Part shown: positions 44,384 through 53,711 of the stretch, in pieces
Numbering within the stretch: the stretch's first letter is position 1
Layout: each line of letters starts with the position of its first letter
Source of the DNA: an uncultured Bacteroidales bacterium
GTDB taxonomy: Bacteria > Bacteroidota > Bacteroidia > Bacteroidales > F082
Direction: 5' to 3'
Assembly: GCA_900317155.1 (NCBI GenBank)
Contig: ONFO01000011.1
Coordinates: 25,130-89,129 of the forward strand
Length of the DNA: 64,000 bases
Translations under genes and position numbers: made by a program
The notes under the pieces: generated by a model
What the model was told of the DNA's origin: nothing
Databases searched by the model: none
Seen by the model: only the letters and a program-made list of their open reading frames with translations

Positions 44384-47300
44384 ATGAAAAAACTGCTTTC
44401 TGTTTTTATTGCTATTTTTGCTTTTTCCATTCAATGCGCCTTGTCAGCGCCTTTGAGGAATATCGAAGTCCAACTCACCCAGCCCAACGGCCAGGTAATC
44501 CATTGTTATGCCTCGGGTGATGAATTCTACAACTACCTGCACGATGCCAACGGCTACACCATCGTCAAGGGTGAAGACGGTTACTACTGCTATGCCATGC
44601 GCGGGAGCCAAGGTGAGGTTGTCGCTTCCTCTTACCGCGTCAACAGTGTTGATCCTGCTGAGGTTGGACTTCAACCTTATGTGAAAATCTCCGAAAAGTC
44701 CTATCAGGAGCGTCGTCAGGAACGCTTGCAACATATCAGGCCAATCAAACGGTCGGCCAATCGCGAGCTGAATCATGGCGTTTACAACAACTTGGTGGTT
44801 TTTATCCGTTTTGCAGGCGACACCTATCATACCACGCCTTTTTCGACCGTTGACTCTATGTTCAACGCTTACAACTATGAGTCAATCTCAATGCGAAACT
44901 TCTTCCATCACGCTTCTTACAACCAACTGGACCTACGCTCTTATTGCTATCCTATTCCCGAAGGCGAGACCATCCTCTCATACGAGGACGACTATCCGAA
45001 AGAATACTATATGCCTTACGACCCAGTGAGCAATCCTCTTGGCTACCACGATTACGAGAGTGCAGACCGCGAGTTCTCCCTGTTGGAACGTGCCATTTAT
45101 TATGTTGCCGACCAAGTGCCCGACACCCTCGACCTCGACTATAACGACGATGGTTTGGTCGATAATGTGGTGTTTGTCATCAAAGGGCAACCTGGCGAAT
45201 GGGCTTCGCTGCTCTGGCCCCATCGTTGGTGCATCTACGACCGCTATGTGCCTTTGCACGACTTGCAAGTTTACGACTTCAACCTTCAACTTGAACAAGG
45301 TGGCTATTTCAACGTCAGCACGCTTTGCCACGAGATGAACCACTCCTTGGGCGCACCCGACCTGTATCATTACAGTGGCGGTATCGACCCAGTAGGGTCA
45401 TGGGACCTCATGTGCGGCACCACCGAACCTCCACAACAGATTGGCATGTACATGAAATACAAATATGGCAACTGGGTGGACGACATTCCTGACATTACCG
45501 GGAATTATGGCTACTATGAAATCGAGGCTGACTCGTGGGAAGGCAACCGCCGCAATGCTTACCGTATCAGGACCAGCGACCCGAACCAATACATCGTTAT
45601 CGAATACCGCAACGGAAACGACCTCTTCGACAGCCATGTTCCTGACGGGGGACTGCTCATCTACCGCATCGACACGCGTTTCGATGGCAATGCAGGATGG
45701 AACGGCTACGACACTTTCGATGAGGTGTATCTGTTCCGCCCAGGCGGTAGCGTCAACGAAGCTGGCGACCTTGACCATGCCAACTTCTGTGCTGAGCGCG
45801 GTCGTACCGAGTTCAATAGCGAATCATCTGACCCGCACATCTTCCTCACCAACGACGATGGATATACAGAATGGGACCAGATCCGTAACATCAGCACGAG
45901 GGGCGATAAGATGAGTTTCGTCTATGCCCCCAATTGGAACTATGAGTATTCAATGCCCGGACCGGAGAACTTCAACGTCAATGTGAACAGCATCGACCAT
46001 CAACTGGAATTTTCTTGGAGTTACAAAGAAGGTGCTGACACCTATAAGCTTTTCCACTTCGCTCCTTCAGGTGGATTGATTGAAATTGCAAGAGACATCA
46101 CCGACACCACCTATGTCCTTCCTTATTCTGAGAGTGATATCGGCTATCGTCATTACGCCTTGATGTCTGTCAGCGGCGGCTTGATGATGTACCATTCCGA
46201 CTATTCCGAAACATGGGCTATCATCGGCAACTACGAGACCATCCAACTCTCTTTGACTTCTGATTCGCCCTATGGCACCAAAGGCGGCGAGCTGGAGATT
46301 ACTTATAACCAGCCGAATATGCCTACGCAATGGCTCACCATTTATGAAGGTACACATAGCGAAGACGAATTGTATGTGCCAGCCAACACCGAGGTCATTT
46401 TCCGTTGGAATCCAGGCTTCGACCTTGATAGCGAAGGCATTCACCTCTTTGCCAAGCATCTCAACGAAAACGGAGAAGGCACCCTCATAGACATTGACCG
46501 ACCTCAAGATGGTGTGATTGCCACTTATACCGTAGCCGACAACGGTTTGGGTGTGATTCCACCCCAAAATGTGACGGCAGTTTCCACTGGTCCGCACATC
46601 CAGCTGAAGTGGACGGTGCCTACTGAAAACAAAAGTTTCGATATCTATCGCGACGGCAGATTGTGTCATTCCGTTGAAGGCTATACCTTCCTTGATGACC
46701 AAATCATGCGCTCGGGAACCCACAACTACCATGTGGAAAGCATCATTGGTGACATTTCCTCCTGGAATCCCGACAACTTGGTCTATGCCACCGTTATGGA
46801 CTACTATTGTGAACCACCGCTGAACCTCGCTGGCTCCTATGATGGCGACGGTCATGTAGCCCTTACTTGGGAGGCTCCTGAGTTTGTGGGCAGTGGCTTG
46901 ATGGCTTACGACAACAACCAGTTTGCCGAGCAAATCGGTTCGAACAGTCATAAATGGGGTATCAAGATAGATCCAGGGCATTTGGCTTTGTTTGAAGGTC
47001 ATCCTGTTACGCATATAGAGATGTATGATTGCTCTGTAGGACAATACACCTATTCTATTTATAATGGCGAAACCGTCAATAATAATTCGTTGATTTACAC
47101 ACAGCAGCACGATATGGAAGGCACGCATGAATGGGTGAGGTTCTCTCTTGATGAGAGTGTCAGTTTCGATGCCTCTTTGCCGCTCTGGATTTGTGTGGCC
47201 ACATCGGGTGCAACCCAGCCTATCCCTTGCTGTGAATACGTCGGTGAACCGAACAGTTGTATGATCAAATCGGGCGCATTCTGGAAGCCAGTCACCACCT

Positions 47301-47797
47301 TCGGACAGAACTTCTCATGGCTGTTGCGTGCCTATACCACGCCAGCCGATGGCCGCAGTTTCTCTTACAATGTATATTGGGGTCCTGAGGAAGGCGGTGT
47401 GGAGCAGATGGTGTTGGGTTATGAAGGGCTTACGGTGACAGAGACGACTTACAATACTACTGAGAACATGAGATATAACGTGACAGCTACTTGGGACGGC
47501 AAAGAGACCGAGTTCTCCAACACCGTTTATCTTGGCCCTAGTGTGGGCATGATAGAGAATGCCATTGATTCACATGATTATATGGTGTTTCCGAATCCTG
47601 TCCATGGATGGCTGAACATTCAGGGTGAGGAGATACGTCATGTAAGCATCTATTCAGTCATTGGCACGATGGTCTACGGTAGTGATGTCTTTGGCGACCA
47701 CGTAGAGGTTAACATGGAAAAACTTCCCGATGGCTTGTACCTTGTAAATATCCATACGAAAGAAGGTCTTAAGGTGATAAAAGTGATGAAACGATAA
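44384..47797 (+). CDS. M6-family metalloprotease with T9SS sorting domain
   Basis: 1,137 residues. Signal peptide 1-21. The N-terminal propeptide-like part ('LTQPNGQVIHCYASGDEFYNYLHD', 'GYTIVKGEDGYYCYA') is typical of M6 (immune inhibitor A-type) proteases. The zinc site is 'CHEMNHSLGAPDLYHY' (H316, E317, H320, with the downstream Asp of HExxHxxGxxD). Fibronectin type III-like domains follow (about 520-860) and a galactose-binding-like part. The C-terminus ('MVFPNPVHGWLNIQGEE', 'SVIGTMVYG', 'GLYLVNIHTKEG') is a T9SS type A sorting domain. So it is a secreted or surface protease degrading extracellular protein. It has its own promoter and ends in a 20-base hairpin that contains the stop codon. 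Confidence 0.92.
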   Translation: MKKLLSVFIAIFAFSIQCALSAPLRNIEVQLTQPNGQVIHCYASGDEFYNYLHDANGYTIVKGEDGYYCYAMRGSQGEVVASSYRVNSVDPAEVGLQPYVKISEKSYQERRQERLQHIRPIKRSANRELNHGVYNNLVVFIRFAGDTYHTTPFSTVDSMFNAYNYESISMRNFFHHASYNQLDLRSYCYPIPEGETILSYEDDYPKEYYMPYDPVSNPLGYHDYESADREFSLLERAIYYVADQVPDTLDLDYNDDGLVDNVVFVIKGQPGEWASLLWPHRWCIYDRYVPLHDLQVYDFNLQLEQGGYFNVSTLCHEMNHSLGAPDLYHYSGGIDPVGSWDLMCGTTEPPQQIGMYMKYKYGNWVDDIPDITGNYGYYEIEADSWEGNRRNAYRIRTSDPNQYIVIEYRNGNDLFDSHVPDGGLLIYRIDTRFDGNAGWNGYDTFDEVYLFRPGGSVNEAGDLDHANFCAERGRTEFNSESSDPHIFLTNDDGYTEWDQIRNISTRGDKMSFVYAPNWNYEYSMPGPENFNVNVNSIDHQLEFSWSYKEGADTYKLFHFAPSGGLIEIARDITDTTYVLPYSESDIGYRHYALMSVSGGLMMYHSDYSETWAIIGNYETIQLSLTSDSPYGTKGGELEITYNQPNMPTQWLTIYEGTHSEDELYVPANTEVIFRWNPGFDLDSEGIHLFAKHLNENGEGTLIDIDRPQDGVIATYTVADNGLGVIPPQNVTAVSTGPHIQLKWTVPTENKSFDIYRDGRLCHSVEGYTFLDDQIMRSGTHNYHVESIIGDISSWNPDNLVYATVMDYYCEPPLNLAGSYDGDGHVALTWEAPEFVGSGLMAYDNNQFAEQIGSNSHKWGIKIDPGHLALFEGHPVTHIEMYDCSVGQYTYSIYNGETVNNNSLIYTQQHDMEGTHEWVRFSLDESVSFDASLPLWICVATSGATQPIPCCEYVGEPNSCMIKSGAFWKPVTTFGQNFSWLLRAYTTPADGRSFSYNVYWGPEEGGVEQMVLGYEGLTVTETTYNTTENMRYNVTATWDGKETEFSNTVYLGPSVGMIENAIDSHDYMVFPNPVHGWLNIQGEEIRHVSIYSVIGTMVYGSDVFGDHVEVNMEKLPDGLYLVNIHTKEGLKVIKVMKR

Positions 47798-47840
47798 AAC
47801 AAAGAAAGCCTCAAACAAAGTTGAGGCTTTCTTTGTTTTA
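47795..47840. terminator. Bidirectional 20-base terminator between two protease-region genes
   Basis: Perfect 20-base stem (47795-47814 with 47821-47840) and a 6-base loop. The left foot starts with the TAA stop of the metalloprotease gene. A- and T-rich feet on both sides allow termination in both directions, serving the convergent gene that ends at 47862. Confidence 0.8.
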
Positions 47841-47861
47841 TGTGGGTTAATGCTATGTGGG

Positions 47862-49196
47862 TCAATCCAGAACGACTTTGACGGTGGCGTTTCCTGCCTT
47901 GACCACATAAAGACCGGGATTCAGTCTGATGAGGAAGCTTGTCGTTTGGTTTTTCTGGGCAACGCTGCGACCAAGCAGGTCAAAAATGACGATGTCGGTC
48001 GGCATCGGGCTTTCCACCTTGAGGTCTCCATTGGCAGTAAATACCGTTAGTTCGCTGGTGTTCTCTTCAAGGTCTAGCATGTCGGAGTAATAGAGGGCGA
48101 ATTGAGTGTCGGCCGTCGAGGATACCACTTTTGCATCGAGCCAGCGGTAGGTGATGGGGAGTGACTCGCCCAAGTCGCTGGTGAAATAGCTGGAGTTCAG
48201 ATCCCAATAGGCTTCGCAGCCCATCATTTCAGCGGCTTTTTTCTCGCTGTCGAAGCGGTTAGCATACTCGTCACGCACAATCCATTCCGATTCATTATAG
48301 ATGCTCGTGGTCTTTGAAACCATCTCTCCGTTGGAGTTGTAATGGAATTCTGTCTTGCCGTCGAATGACATATCGCCACCGCCCCAGCCAGCGGAGTAGT
48401 TGGTCTGGCTAATGACGCGGTCACCCTCGTATTCAAACGTGGTCTTACCCCGGAGCATCCAGTTGTTGCCTCCCCACATTGTTCTCATGTAAATCAGCAG
48501 CTCAGTGCAATGTCCATTTTCGTAGCGCAACGAGTCCTTGGAACTAAGACGCCATTGTCCGTTGCGGATGGTGGAGTAAGTTTCAGAGGTCAGCTGCCCA
48601 TCGCTGTTGTAGACATATTCGTATTTGCTGTTGTTTTCCCATTGCCCGTTGTTGAATCTGGAAATCATGAGCTCGGTGATGTTTTCGCCATCGTAGGTGT
48701 ACACCCTTCTGGATTCGTTATGCCAGGCTGAATCGAAGCGGGAGGTGATGACGGAATCGATTAATCCTGTCGCACCGATATGGTTCTCTAGATTGTAATA
48801 AGGAATCCAATTCTCATCTTCCCATTTGAAGTGTTGTTCACGTATGAGGTTCCCGTTCTCGTCATATTTGAATTCGCTTTTGTCGGAAGGTAGCCAGCGA
48901 TTGTTTTCCATCACGGTATAGATTTCAGTGTCCCAAAGACCTTCGTTAATGTAGGTGTATTCGCTTTTCCATTGGGTCCAGTCGAAGTCGTCGCTTCCTA
49001 CAACACTGTCCAAGCGGGCAGTGAAGTCTCGATTGAAATGGTGCTTCTTGTTGGGATTGCCAATGCTTTCAGGATGCTCGGCTTCATAGAGGCATTTCTC
49101 CAAGGTGTTGCGGAAGAACTTTGGAAGGTCATTTTGCTGTGCCTTCATGGAAACGACCATGCAAAGGGCGGTTATGATGATGATTGTTTTTTTCAT
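47862..49196 (-). CDS. T9SS-sorted protein with YD-like repeats
   Basis: 444 residues. Signal peptide 1-19 (ends 'VSMKAQ'). Repeated Tyr/Asp/Asn-rich hairpin units ('SEFKYDENGNLIREQHFKWE', 'RVYTYDGENITELMIS', 'YEYVYNSDGQLTSETYS', 'TEFHYNSNGEMVSKTTS') each end in 'W' or 'NGQW'-type turns. The last ~70 residues ('LTVFTANGDLKVESPMP', 'IFDLLGRSVAQ', 'GLYVVKAG') are a sorting domain, although the usual 'YPNP' opening is replaced by 'FTANG'. It lies eight bases after the C10 protease gene on the same strand, so it is its operon partner, perhaps a substrate-binding or inhibitory companion. It shares its layout with the product of 8426-9562. Confidence 0.82.
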   Translation of the reverse strand: MKKTIIIITALCMVVSMKAQQNDLPKFFRNTLEKCLYEAEHPESIGNPNKKHHFNRDFTARLDSVVGSDDFDWTQWKSEYTYINEGLWDTEIYTVMENNRWLPSDKSEFKYDENGNLIREQHFKWEDENWIPYYNLENHIGATGLIDSVITSRFDSAWHNESRRVYTYDGENITELMISRFNNGQWENNSKYEYVYNSDGQLTSETYSTIRNGQWRLSSKDSLRYENGHCTELLIYMRTMWGGNNWMLRGKTTFEYEGDRVISQTNYSAGWGGGDMSFDGKTEFHYNSNGEMVSKTTSIYNESEWIVRDEYANRFDSEKKAAEMMGCEAYWDLNSSYFTSDLGESLPITYRWLDAKVVSSTADTQFALYYSDMLDLEENTSELTVFTANGDLKVESPMPTDIVIFDLLGRSVAQKNQTTSFLIRLNPGLYVVKAGNATVKVVLD

Positions 49197-49204
49197 GACG
49201 CAAG

Positions 49205-51982
49205 TTATTTAAGGATGAGTTTTTGGATGCAGTTGCCAAGGGAAGTGTGGGCCTTGATGAGGTAGACGCCTTTTTGTAATCCGGATAGTTCAAGGTTGCA
49301 TGTGCCGTTGTTTGCTATGGCCTTCAACACTTCTTGTCCAAAGATGTTGTAAAGGACAATGCTGTTCAAACCAGGGGCGGTCACCGTGGCGGTTTCGTTG
49401 GCGGGATTGGGGAAGACTTCAATGACCTCGTCAAGATAATGATTGACACCATAGTTACCGTAATAGACTTTGTTGGAAGGACTTGACTCCACTTCGCCCT
49501 GAACACCAGTGACGTAGTACATGGCTCCGCTGGTTTCCGTTTCCATGTTGACAACATAGTTGGTCTCAGTTACATTGGAGGCAATCTTTTCGCCGTTGCA
49601 GTATATGTTATAGGAATCCGCAGCGTAGGCTGGTTGCCAATCCAGCACCAGTTCACCCGCGTCGTTGTAGTTGGATTTAAGATGCATCGGGACCATAGTC
49701 CTGTTGATTTCAAGCTCACGCCATTCGAGATGGTCGAGCACGGTGGCGAAAGCGGATTCGCATTGGGTGCTTTGATAGATGGCTTTGACTTTATAAAAAT
49801 AGACCTTCCCGGAATAGTTGTTGCTCGATTCAGTGAATGAGGTGGCTGTCAACGATTTGGCTAACTTGTACTCGTCACCTAACTCCCTCCTGTAAATCCT
49901 GTATCCTGTGAGATTCTCGCCCTCGGCAGCATCCCATGAGAATTTGAACCTGCCGTTTTCAAGTCGCTCGTAGGTGAAGTTTTTTGGAGCCAAGCATTCG
50001 CCTTCAGCCATGGCGCAGACGGTTTCCGTTGCATCCGATTCACCCGTTTCGGTGAACAACGTAAGGTGATAACAGTGACCTTCAAAGGCAGCATTCTTAT
50101 CCAAGAAGGAGGTGCCTTCAGCGACCATGGAGTACAATAGGCCGTCGCGATAGATGTTGTAGCCGTAACCCGGGTCGGCGACACCTGTCCAGCTGAGTTT
50201 GATGTCCTCACCGTCGATTTCAGCAGCAAGGTCGGAAGGGAGGTTGACGATTTCGCTGGTCTCACCACAGGCATTGTTGGCGATGAAGAAAGTGCCAATG
50301 GGCATGTCGGCGGATGACCCTTCATATTTGAAGATGGTATTGCTTTCGCTGTCTTTGATGACAAAACTGAGGTCTACAGAGTCAGAAGGCGCTGACCATT
50401 CGAACCTGACTCGTCCCATGGCCATGTCGATTTCGTGTGTGGTTTCTTCGCCACGTTCGGGGGCAATCTTGGCGAATATGATGCCTGCGGAATTATACAT
50501 CGTCAGTGTGCCACCATTCCAACCTTCTCCATGGCTCGTGGTGGTGACAGTCCAGGGACAGGTCGGACCGAGGTTGACTTCGTTGAAATAGATTTTCTTG
50601 CCGTTGTTACCTTTGTAGATAGGGTAGATGGTGTAGTTGACCAGAATGGGGGCGCTCACTGGGTCGACGTAAGTCATGGCTTCGCCAGGGGTAAGGTTTT
50701 CGAACATTTTCACAATGGTTTCATCACGCATGATAATGACTTGGCTCAAGGTGTCGATGACGTCTCCGTTAAGGGTGAGGGTAGGGTTGACCCAACTCAA
50801 CGTGGCCGTGAAGGCATCGTCGCCGTTGGGAATAGCGGTAAAGTTGGTAACAGGTTTGGGCGTGTTGTCGAAGACCTCGGCAGGCACATAGTTGAAGATG
50901 GCGTCAGCACCGCTGTTGTAGTCGATTTCGTCCACCACAAACCAGCCGTTGCTGCTGCCTCCCCAGCCCCAGTTGAAGTGGAAGAGGTCGTTTTCGTCGT
51001 AGCCGTCGCAAACGAAGGCGTGGCCAGCATCGGAGCTGTTGCCTGAGTAATAGACAGGCCAGCCTTGGTCGAAGGAGTCCTTCAGCATGGCTTGCCATTC
51101 TTCCAGCGAATAGCTGTCGCGTTTGCGGAGTCGGGCTTTGTTGGAGTAGCCAAAATACATGAGAATGGCATCAGGCACGTCTTCCGAATAGGCGCCGCTG
51201 CCCGAACCGGAATACATCATGTCAACTGCGATGCCGCAGTGGTACATGAAATAGGCAATGGCGTCGATTTGCTCTTGGGGTGAGGAAAGATTGATGGAGA
51301 GGGGCATGTTGTCCCAATCGTAGGTCGTTTCGCCGAAGTTGGCCGTCAGCGTTTCACCTTGGTGGTTGTAGGAGTGGCTTCCGGATCCATGGGCGGGATG
51401 GTTCCAATACTTCATCACTTGCGACATGGCTGTAGCCACACAACCTGCATAGGCTTTTCCACCGGAACCGCCAGGGGCAGGAGGACAGAACCAGTTGTAA
51501 GGCTCACTTTGGTTCCAACGGGTCTCCACCAAAAAGCTGGCTTTTTTGCCGCGGTTGCGGGAGGGCAGTTGTCCACTTTCCTTGAGCATCTCCCATTCCA
51601 CGGCGACTTCTGCGTTTTGGACGGTTTTACGTGCTTGGCAGCGACCTTCCGAGATGGAGTTGAGGTAATAGGCCAGCTCGGGCGACATGTTATCGGTTTC
51701 AAAGATGCCCTCGTCGGAGTAGCCAACGATGGGACGATAGCAGTCATCGGCGGAGAGGATGACGAAGCCGGTGTTCCCAAAGTTGAAGACATAGAACGAG
51801 GTCTCGCCTCGTGACGTCGTGCCTGTGTACACAAGCTGTAGGTCAGTAAGTTGGCAGGCTTGGTTGAGGTTGGCATTCACGAAGGCCAAACCCAGTTCCT
51901 TTGCCCTGTCGACCCCAATGGGGTGCGCATAGATGCCTATGCTACAGAGCAATACGAAAAAGAGAATAAAAGCTTTCTTCAT
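49205..51982 (-). CDS. C10-family (streptopain-like) cysteine protease with T9SS sorting domain
   Basis: 925 residues. Signal peptide 1-18 ('ILFFVLLCSIGIYA'). The propeptide ('NTGFVILSADDCYRPIVGYS') is typical of SpeB/PrtT. The catalytic Cys is C181 in 'AYAGCVATAMSQVMKYW' and the His is H321 in 'GHAFVCDGYD', followed by 'FHFNWGWGGSSNGWF'. Fibronectin type III-like domains follow (about 370-830), then the sorting domain ('VFPNPANETATVTAPGL', 'NIFGQEVL', 'GVYLIKAHTS'). Acts outside the cell on protein substrates. The ATG at 51982 (MKKAFILF) is chosen over one at 52009, which lies against the -7 element. It is the first gene of a two-gene operon with the YD-repeat protein. Confidence 0.92.
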   Translation of the reverse strand: MKKAFILFFVLLCSIGIYAHPIGVDRAKELGLAFVNANLNQACQLTDLQLVYTGTTSRGETSFYVFNFGNTGFVILSADDCYRPIVGYSDEGIFETDNMSPELAYYLNSISEGRCQARKTVQNAEVAVEWEMLKESGQLPSRNRGKKASFLVETRWNQSEPYNWFCPPAPGGSGGKAYAGCVATAMSQVMKYWNHPAHGSGSHSYNHQGETLTANFGETTYDWDNMPLSINLSSPQEQIDAIAYFMYHCGIAVDMMYSGSGSGAYSEDVPDAILMYFGYSNKARLRKRDSYSLEEWQAMLKDSFDQGWPVYYSGNSSDAGHAFVCDGYDENDLFHFNWGWGGSSNGWFVVDEIDYNSGADAIFNYVPAEVFDNTPKPVTNFTAIPNGDDAFTATLSWVNPTLTLNGDVIDTLSQVIIMRDETIVKMFENLTPGEAMTYVDPVSAPILVNYTIYPIYKGNNGKKIYFNEVNLGPTCPWTVTTTSHGEGWNGGTLTMYNSAGIIFAKIAPERGEETTHEIDMAMGRVRFEWSAPSDSVDLSFVIKDSESNTIFKYEGSSADMPIGTFFIANNACGETSEIVNLPSDLAAEIDGEDIKLSWTGVADPGYGYNIYRDGLLYSMVAEGTSFLDKNAAFEGHCYHLTLFTETGESDATETVCAMAEGECLAPKNFTYERLENGRFKFSWDAAEGENLTGYRIYRRELGDEYKLAKSLTATSFTESSNNYSGKVYFYKVKAIYQSTQCESAFATVLDHLEWRELEINRTMVPMHLKSNYNDAGELVLDWQPAYAADSYNIYCNGEKIASNVTETNYVVNMETETSGAMYYVTGVQGEVESSPSNKVYYGNYGVNHYLDEVIEVFPNPANETATVTAPGLNSIVLYNIFGQEVLKAIANNGTCNLELSGLQKGVYLIKAHTSLGNCIQKLILK

Positions 51983-52012
51983 AGTGTGATTATTTTTAGT
52001 TGATTTCATGCG

Positions 52013-52021
52013 CCAAATGTA
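52013..52021 (-). promoter_or_regulatory. -7 element of the C10 protease operon
   Basis: Reverse strand TACATTTGG (TAnnTTTG, last base G), 31 bases before the ATG at 51982. No clear -33 TTG. Confidence 0.45.
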
Positions 52022-52062
52022 GGAAAAAAAGGGAATGTTTTGTCATTCTTATAGTAAAACTT

Positions 52063-52093
52063 TTGGTGTAGTTTGCATTTTTTGTATCTTTGC
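52063..52093 (+). promoter_or_regulatory. Promoter of the defence operon (hsdM first)
   Basis: TTG (52063-52065), 19-base spacer, TATCTTTGC (52085-52093), 50 bases before hsdM. Complete consensus match. No other promoter of this type is visible until the integrase, so the whole block to hsdR may be one transcript. Confidence 0.7.
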
Positions 52094-52142
52094 AAAACTC
52101 TGTTACGCTAAACTAGAGAAGAACCGATAGAGCAATAGCATT

Positions 52143-53711
52143 ATGGCAAAACAAACCAAACCCAATAAAAAGCAAGAGAAAACCATGGAGGCGGCTCTCT
52201 GGGAGTCGTGCAACAAACTGCGCGGTGCCGTGGAACCTGCCGAGTACAAGCATGTTGTATTGAGCCTTATCTTCCTCAAATACGCAGGCGACCGCTTTGA
52301 GCAACGCAAGCAGGAACTCGTTGAGCAAGGGTTGAAGGAATATATTGACCAAGTGGAGTTCTATACTGCGGAGAATGTGTTTTACCTGACGCCCGAATGT
52401 CGTTGGACTTTCATCATGGAGAATGCTAAGCAGTCCAACATCTTCCAAATCATCGATGACGCACTCACCAACATCGAGAAGATGAACAAGCAACTGGCCG
52501 GCGCATTGCCGAGCAACTATTACTCCAACCTCGGTTTGGACAAGACCAAGTTTGCCTCGCTGCTCGACGAAATCAACAAGCTGGATACCGTCAAGGACTC
52601 GGAGAATGATTTAATTGGACGTGTTTACGAGTATTTCTTGGGCAAGTTTGCTATTGCTGAAGGCAAAGGTAAGGGAGAGTATTACACGCCAAAATCCATT
52701 GTCAACCTCATCGCTGAGCTCATCGAGCCGTATGATGGCAAGATATATGACCCATGCTGTGGCTCGGGCGGCATGTTCGTGCAGTCGATGAAGTTCGTGA
52801 AGGCGCACCATGGCAACCAGAAGAACGTGAGCGTTTATGGTCAGGAAAACACCAACACCACCTTCAAGCTGGCGCGTATGAACCTCGCCATCCGTGGCAT
52901 TTCGGCTGACATTAAGCAAGGCGACACCTTCCACAACGACCAGCACAAGGATTTGAAAGCCGACTACATCATGGCCAATCCGCCTTTCAACCAGAAAGAC
53001 TGGCGCGAGGAGAACCAACTCACCAACGATGCCCGCTGGAGCGGCTACGAACTGCCGCCGACCTCGAATGCCAACTACGGCTGGATTTTGAACATCCTTT
53101 CCAAACTCTCGACCAACGGCGTGGCGGGTTTCCTGTTGGCCAACGGCGCTTTGAGTGCTGATGGTACCGAGTTGGCCATCCGTCGTAAACTCATCGAGAA
53201 CGACAAGGTGGAGGCCATCCTCATCCTGCCGAGAAACCTGTTTTATTCCACTGATATCAGTGTGACGCTGTGGATCTTGAACAACAACAAGAAGGCACGT
53301 GTGGTGAAGAAAAACGGCGTGGAGTTGCATTACCGAGACCGCGAGGGCGAAGTGCTGTTTATGGACTTGCGACAGATGGGTATTCCGTTTGAGAAGAAAT
53401 ATATCGAGCTGGACCCTGAGACACGCGACACCGTGACTCGCACCTATCACAACTGGCAGCAGGAAGGCTACGAACAAACCTATAAGGACACACCGGAATT
53501 CTGTCAGTCGGTAAAGATGCAGACCATAGCAGAAAAAGGCTATTCGTTGGTGCCGAGCAAGTACATCGAGTTTGTCAACCGCGACGAGCAAATCGACTTC
53601 GACACGAAGATGAAAGAGTTGCAAGCCGAGATGCGCGACCTGATGCAACAGGAAGAAGAGAGCAAACAGGAACTGAAGAACCTCTTTGAAAAGTTAGGGT
53701 ACAAGCTATGA
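52143..53711 (+). CDS. hsdM: Type I restriction-modification methyltransferase subunit
   Basis: 522 residues. N6-adenine methyltransferase subunit that, with HsdS, modifies host DNA and, with HsdR, restricts foreign DNA. The N-terminal helical HsdM domain (about 10-150; 'LWESCNKLRGAVEPAEYKHV') precedes the Rossmann core with the SAM site 'DPCCGSGGMF' near 203 and the catalytic 'NPPFNQKDW' near 279. The C-terminal part has a coiled-coil ('MKELQAEMRDLMQQEEESKQ'). Length and motifs are complete. Its TGA overlaps the ATG of the Fic gene (ATGA), so translation is coupled. Confidence 0.97.
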   Translation: MAKQTKPNKKQEKTMEAALWESCNKLRGAVEPAEYKHVVLSLIFLKYAGDRFEQRKQELVEQGLKEYIDQVEFYTAENVFYLTPECRWTFIMENAKQSNIFQIIDDALTNIEKMNKQLAGALPSNYYSNLGLDKTKFASLLDEINKLDTVKDSENDLIGRVYEYFLGKFAIAEGKGKGEYYTPKSIVNLIAELIEPYDGKIYDPCCGSGGMFVQSMKFVKAHHGNQKNVSVYGQENTNTTFKLARMNLAIRGISADIKQGDTFHNDQHKDLKADYIMANPPFNQKDWREENQLTNDARWSGYELPPTSNANYGWILNILSKLSTNGVAGFLLANGALSADGTELAIRRKLIENDKVEAILILPRNLFYSTDISVTLWILNNNKKARVVKKNGVELHYRDREGEVLFMDLRQMGIPFEKKYIELDPETRDTVTRTYHNWQQEGYEQTYKDTPEFCQSVKMQTIAEKGYSLVPSKYIEFVNRDEQIDFDTKMKELQAEMRDLMQQEEESKQELKNLFEKLGYKL

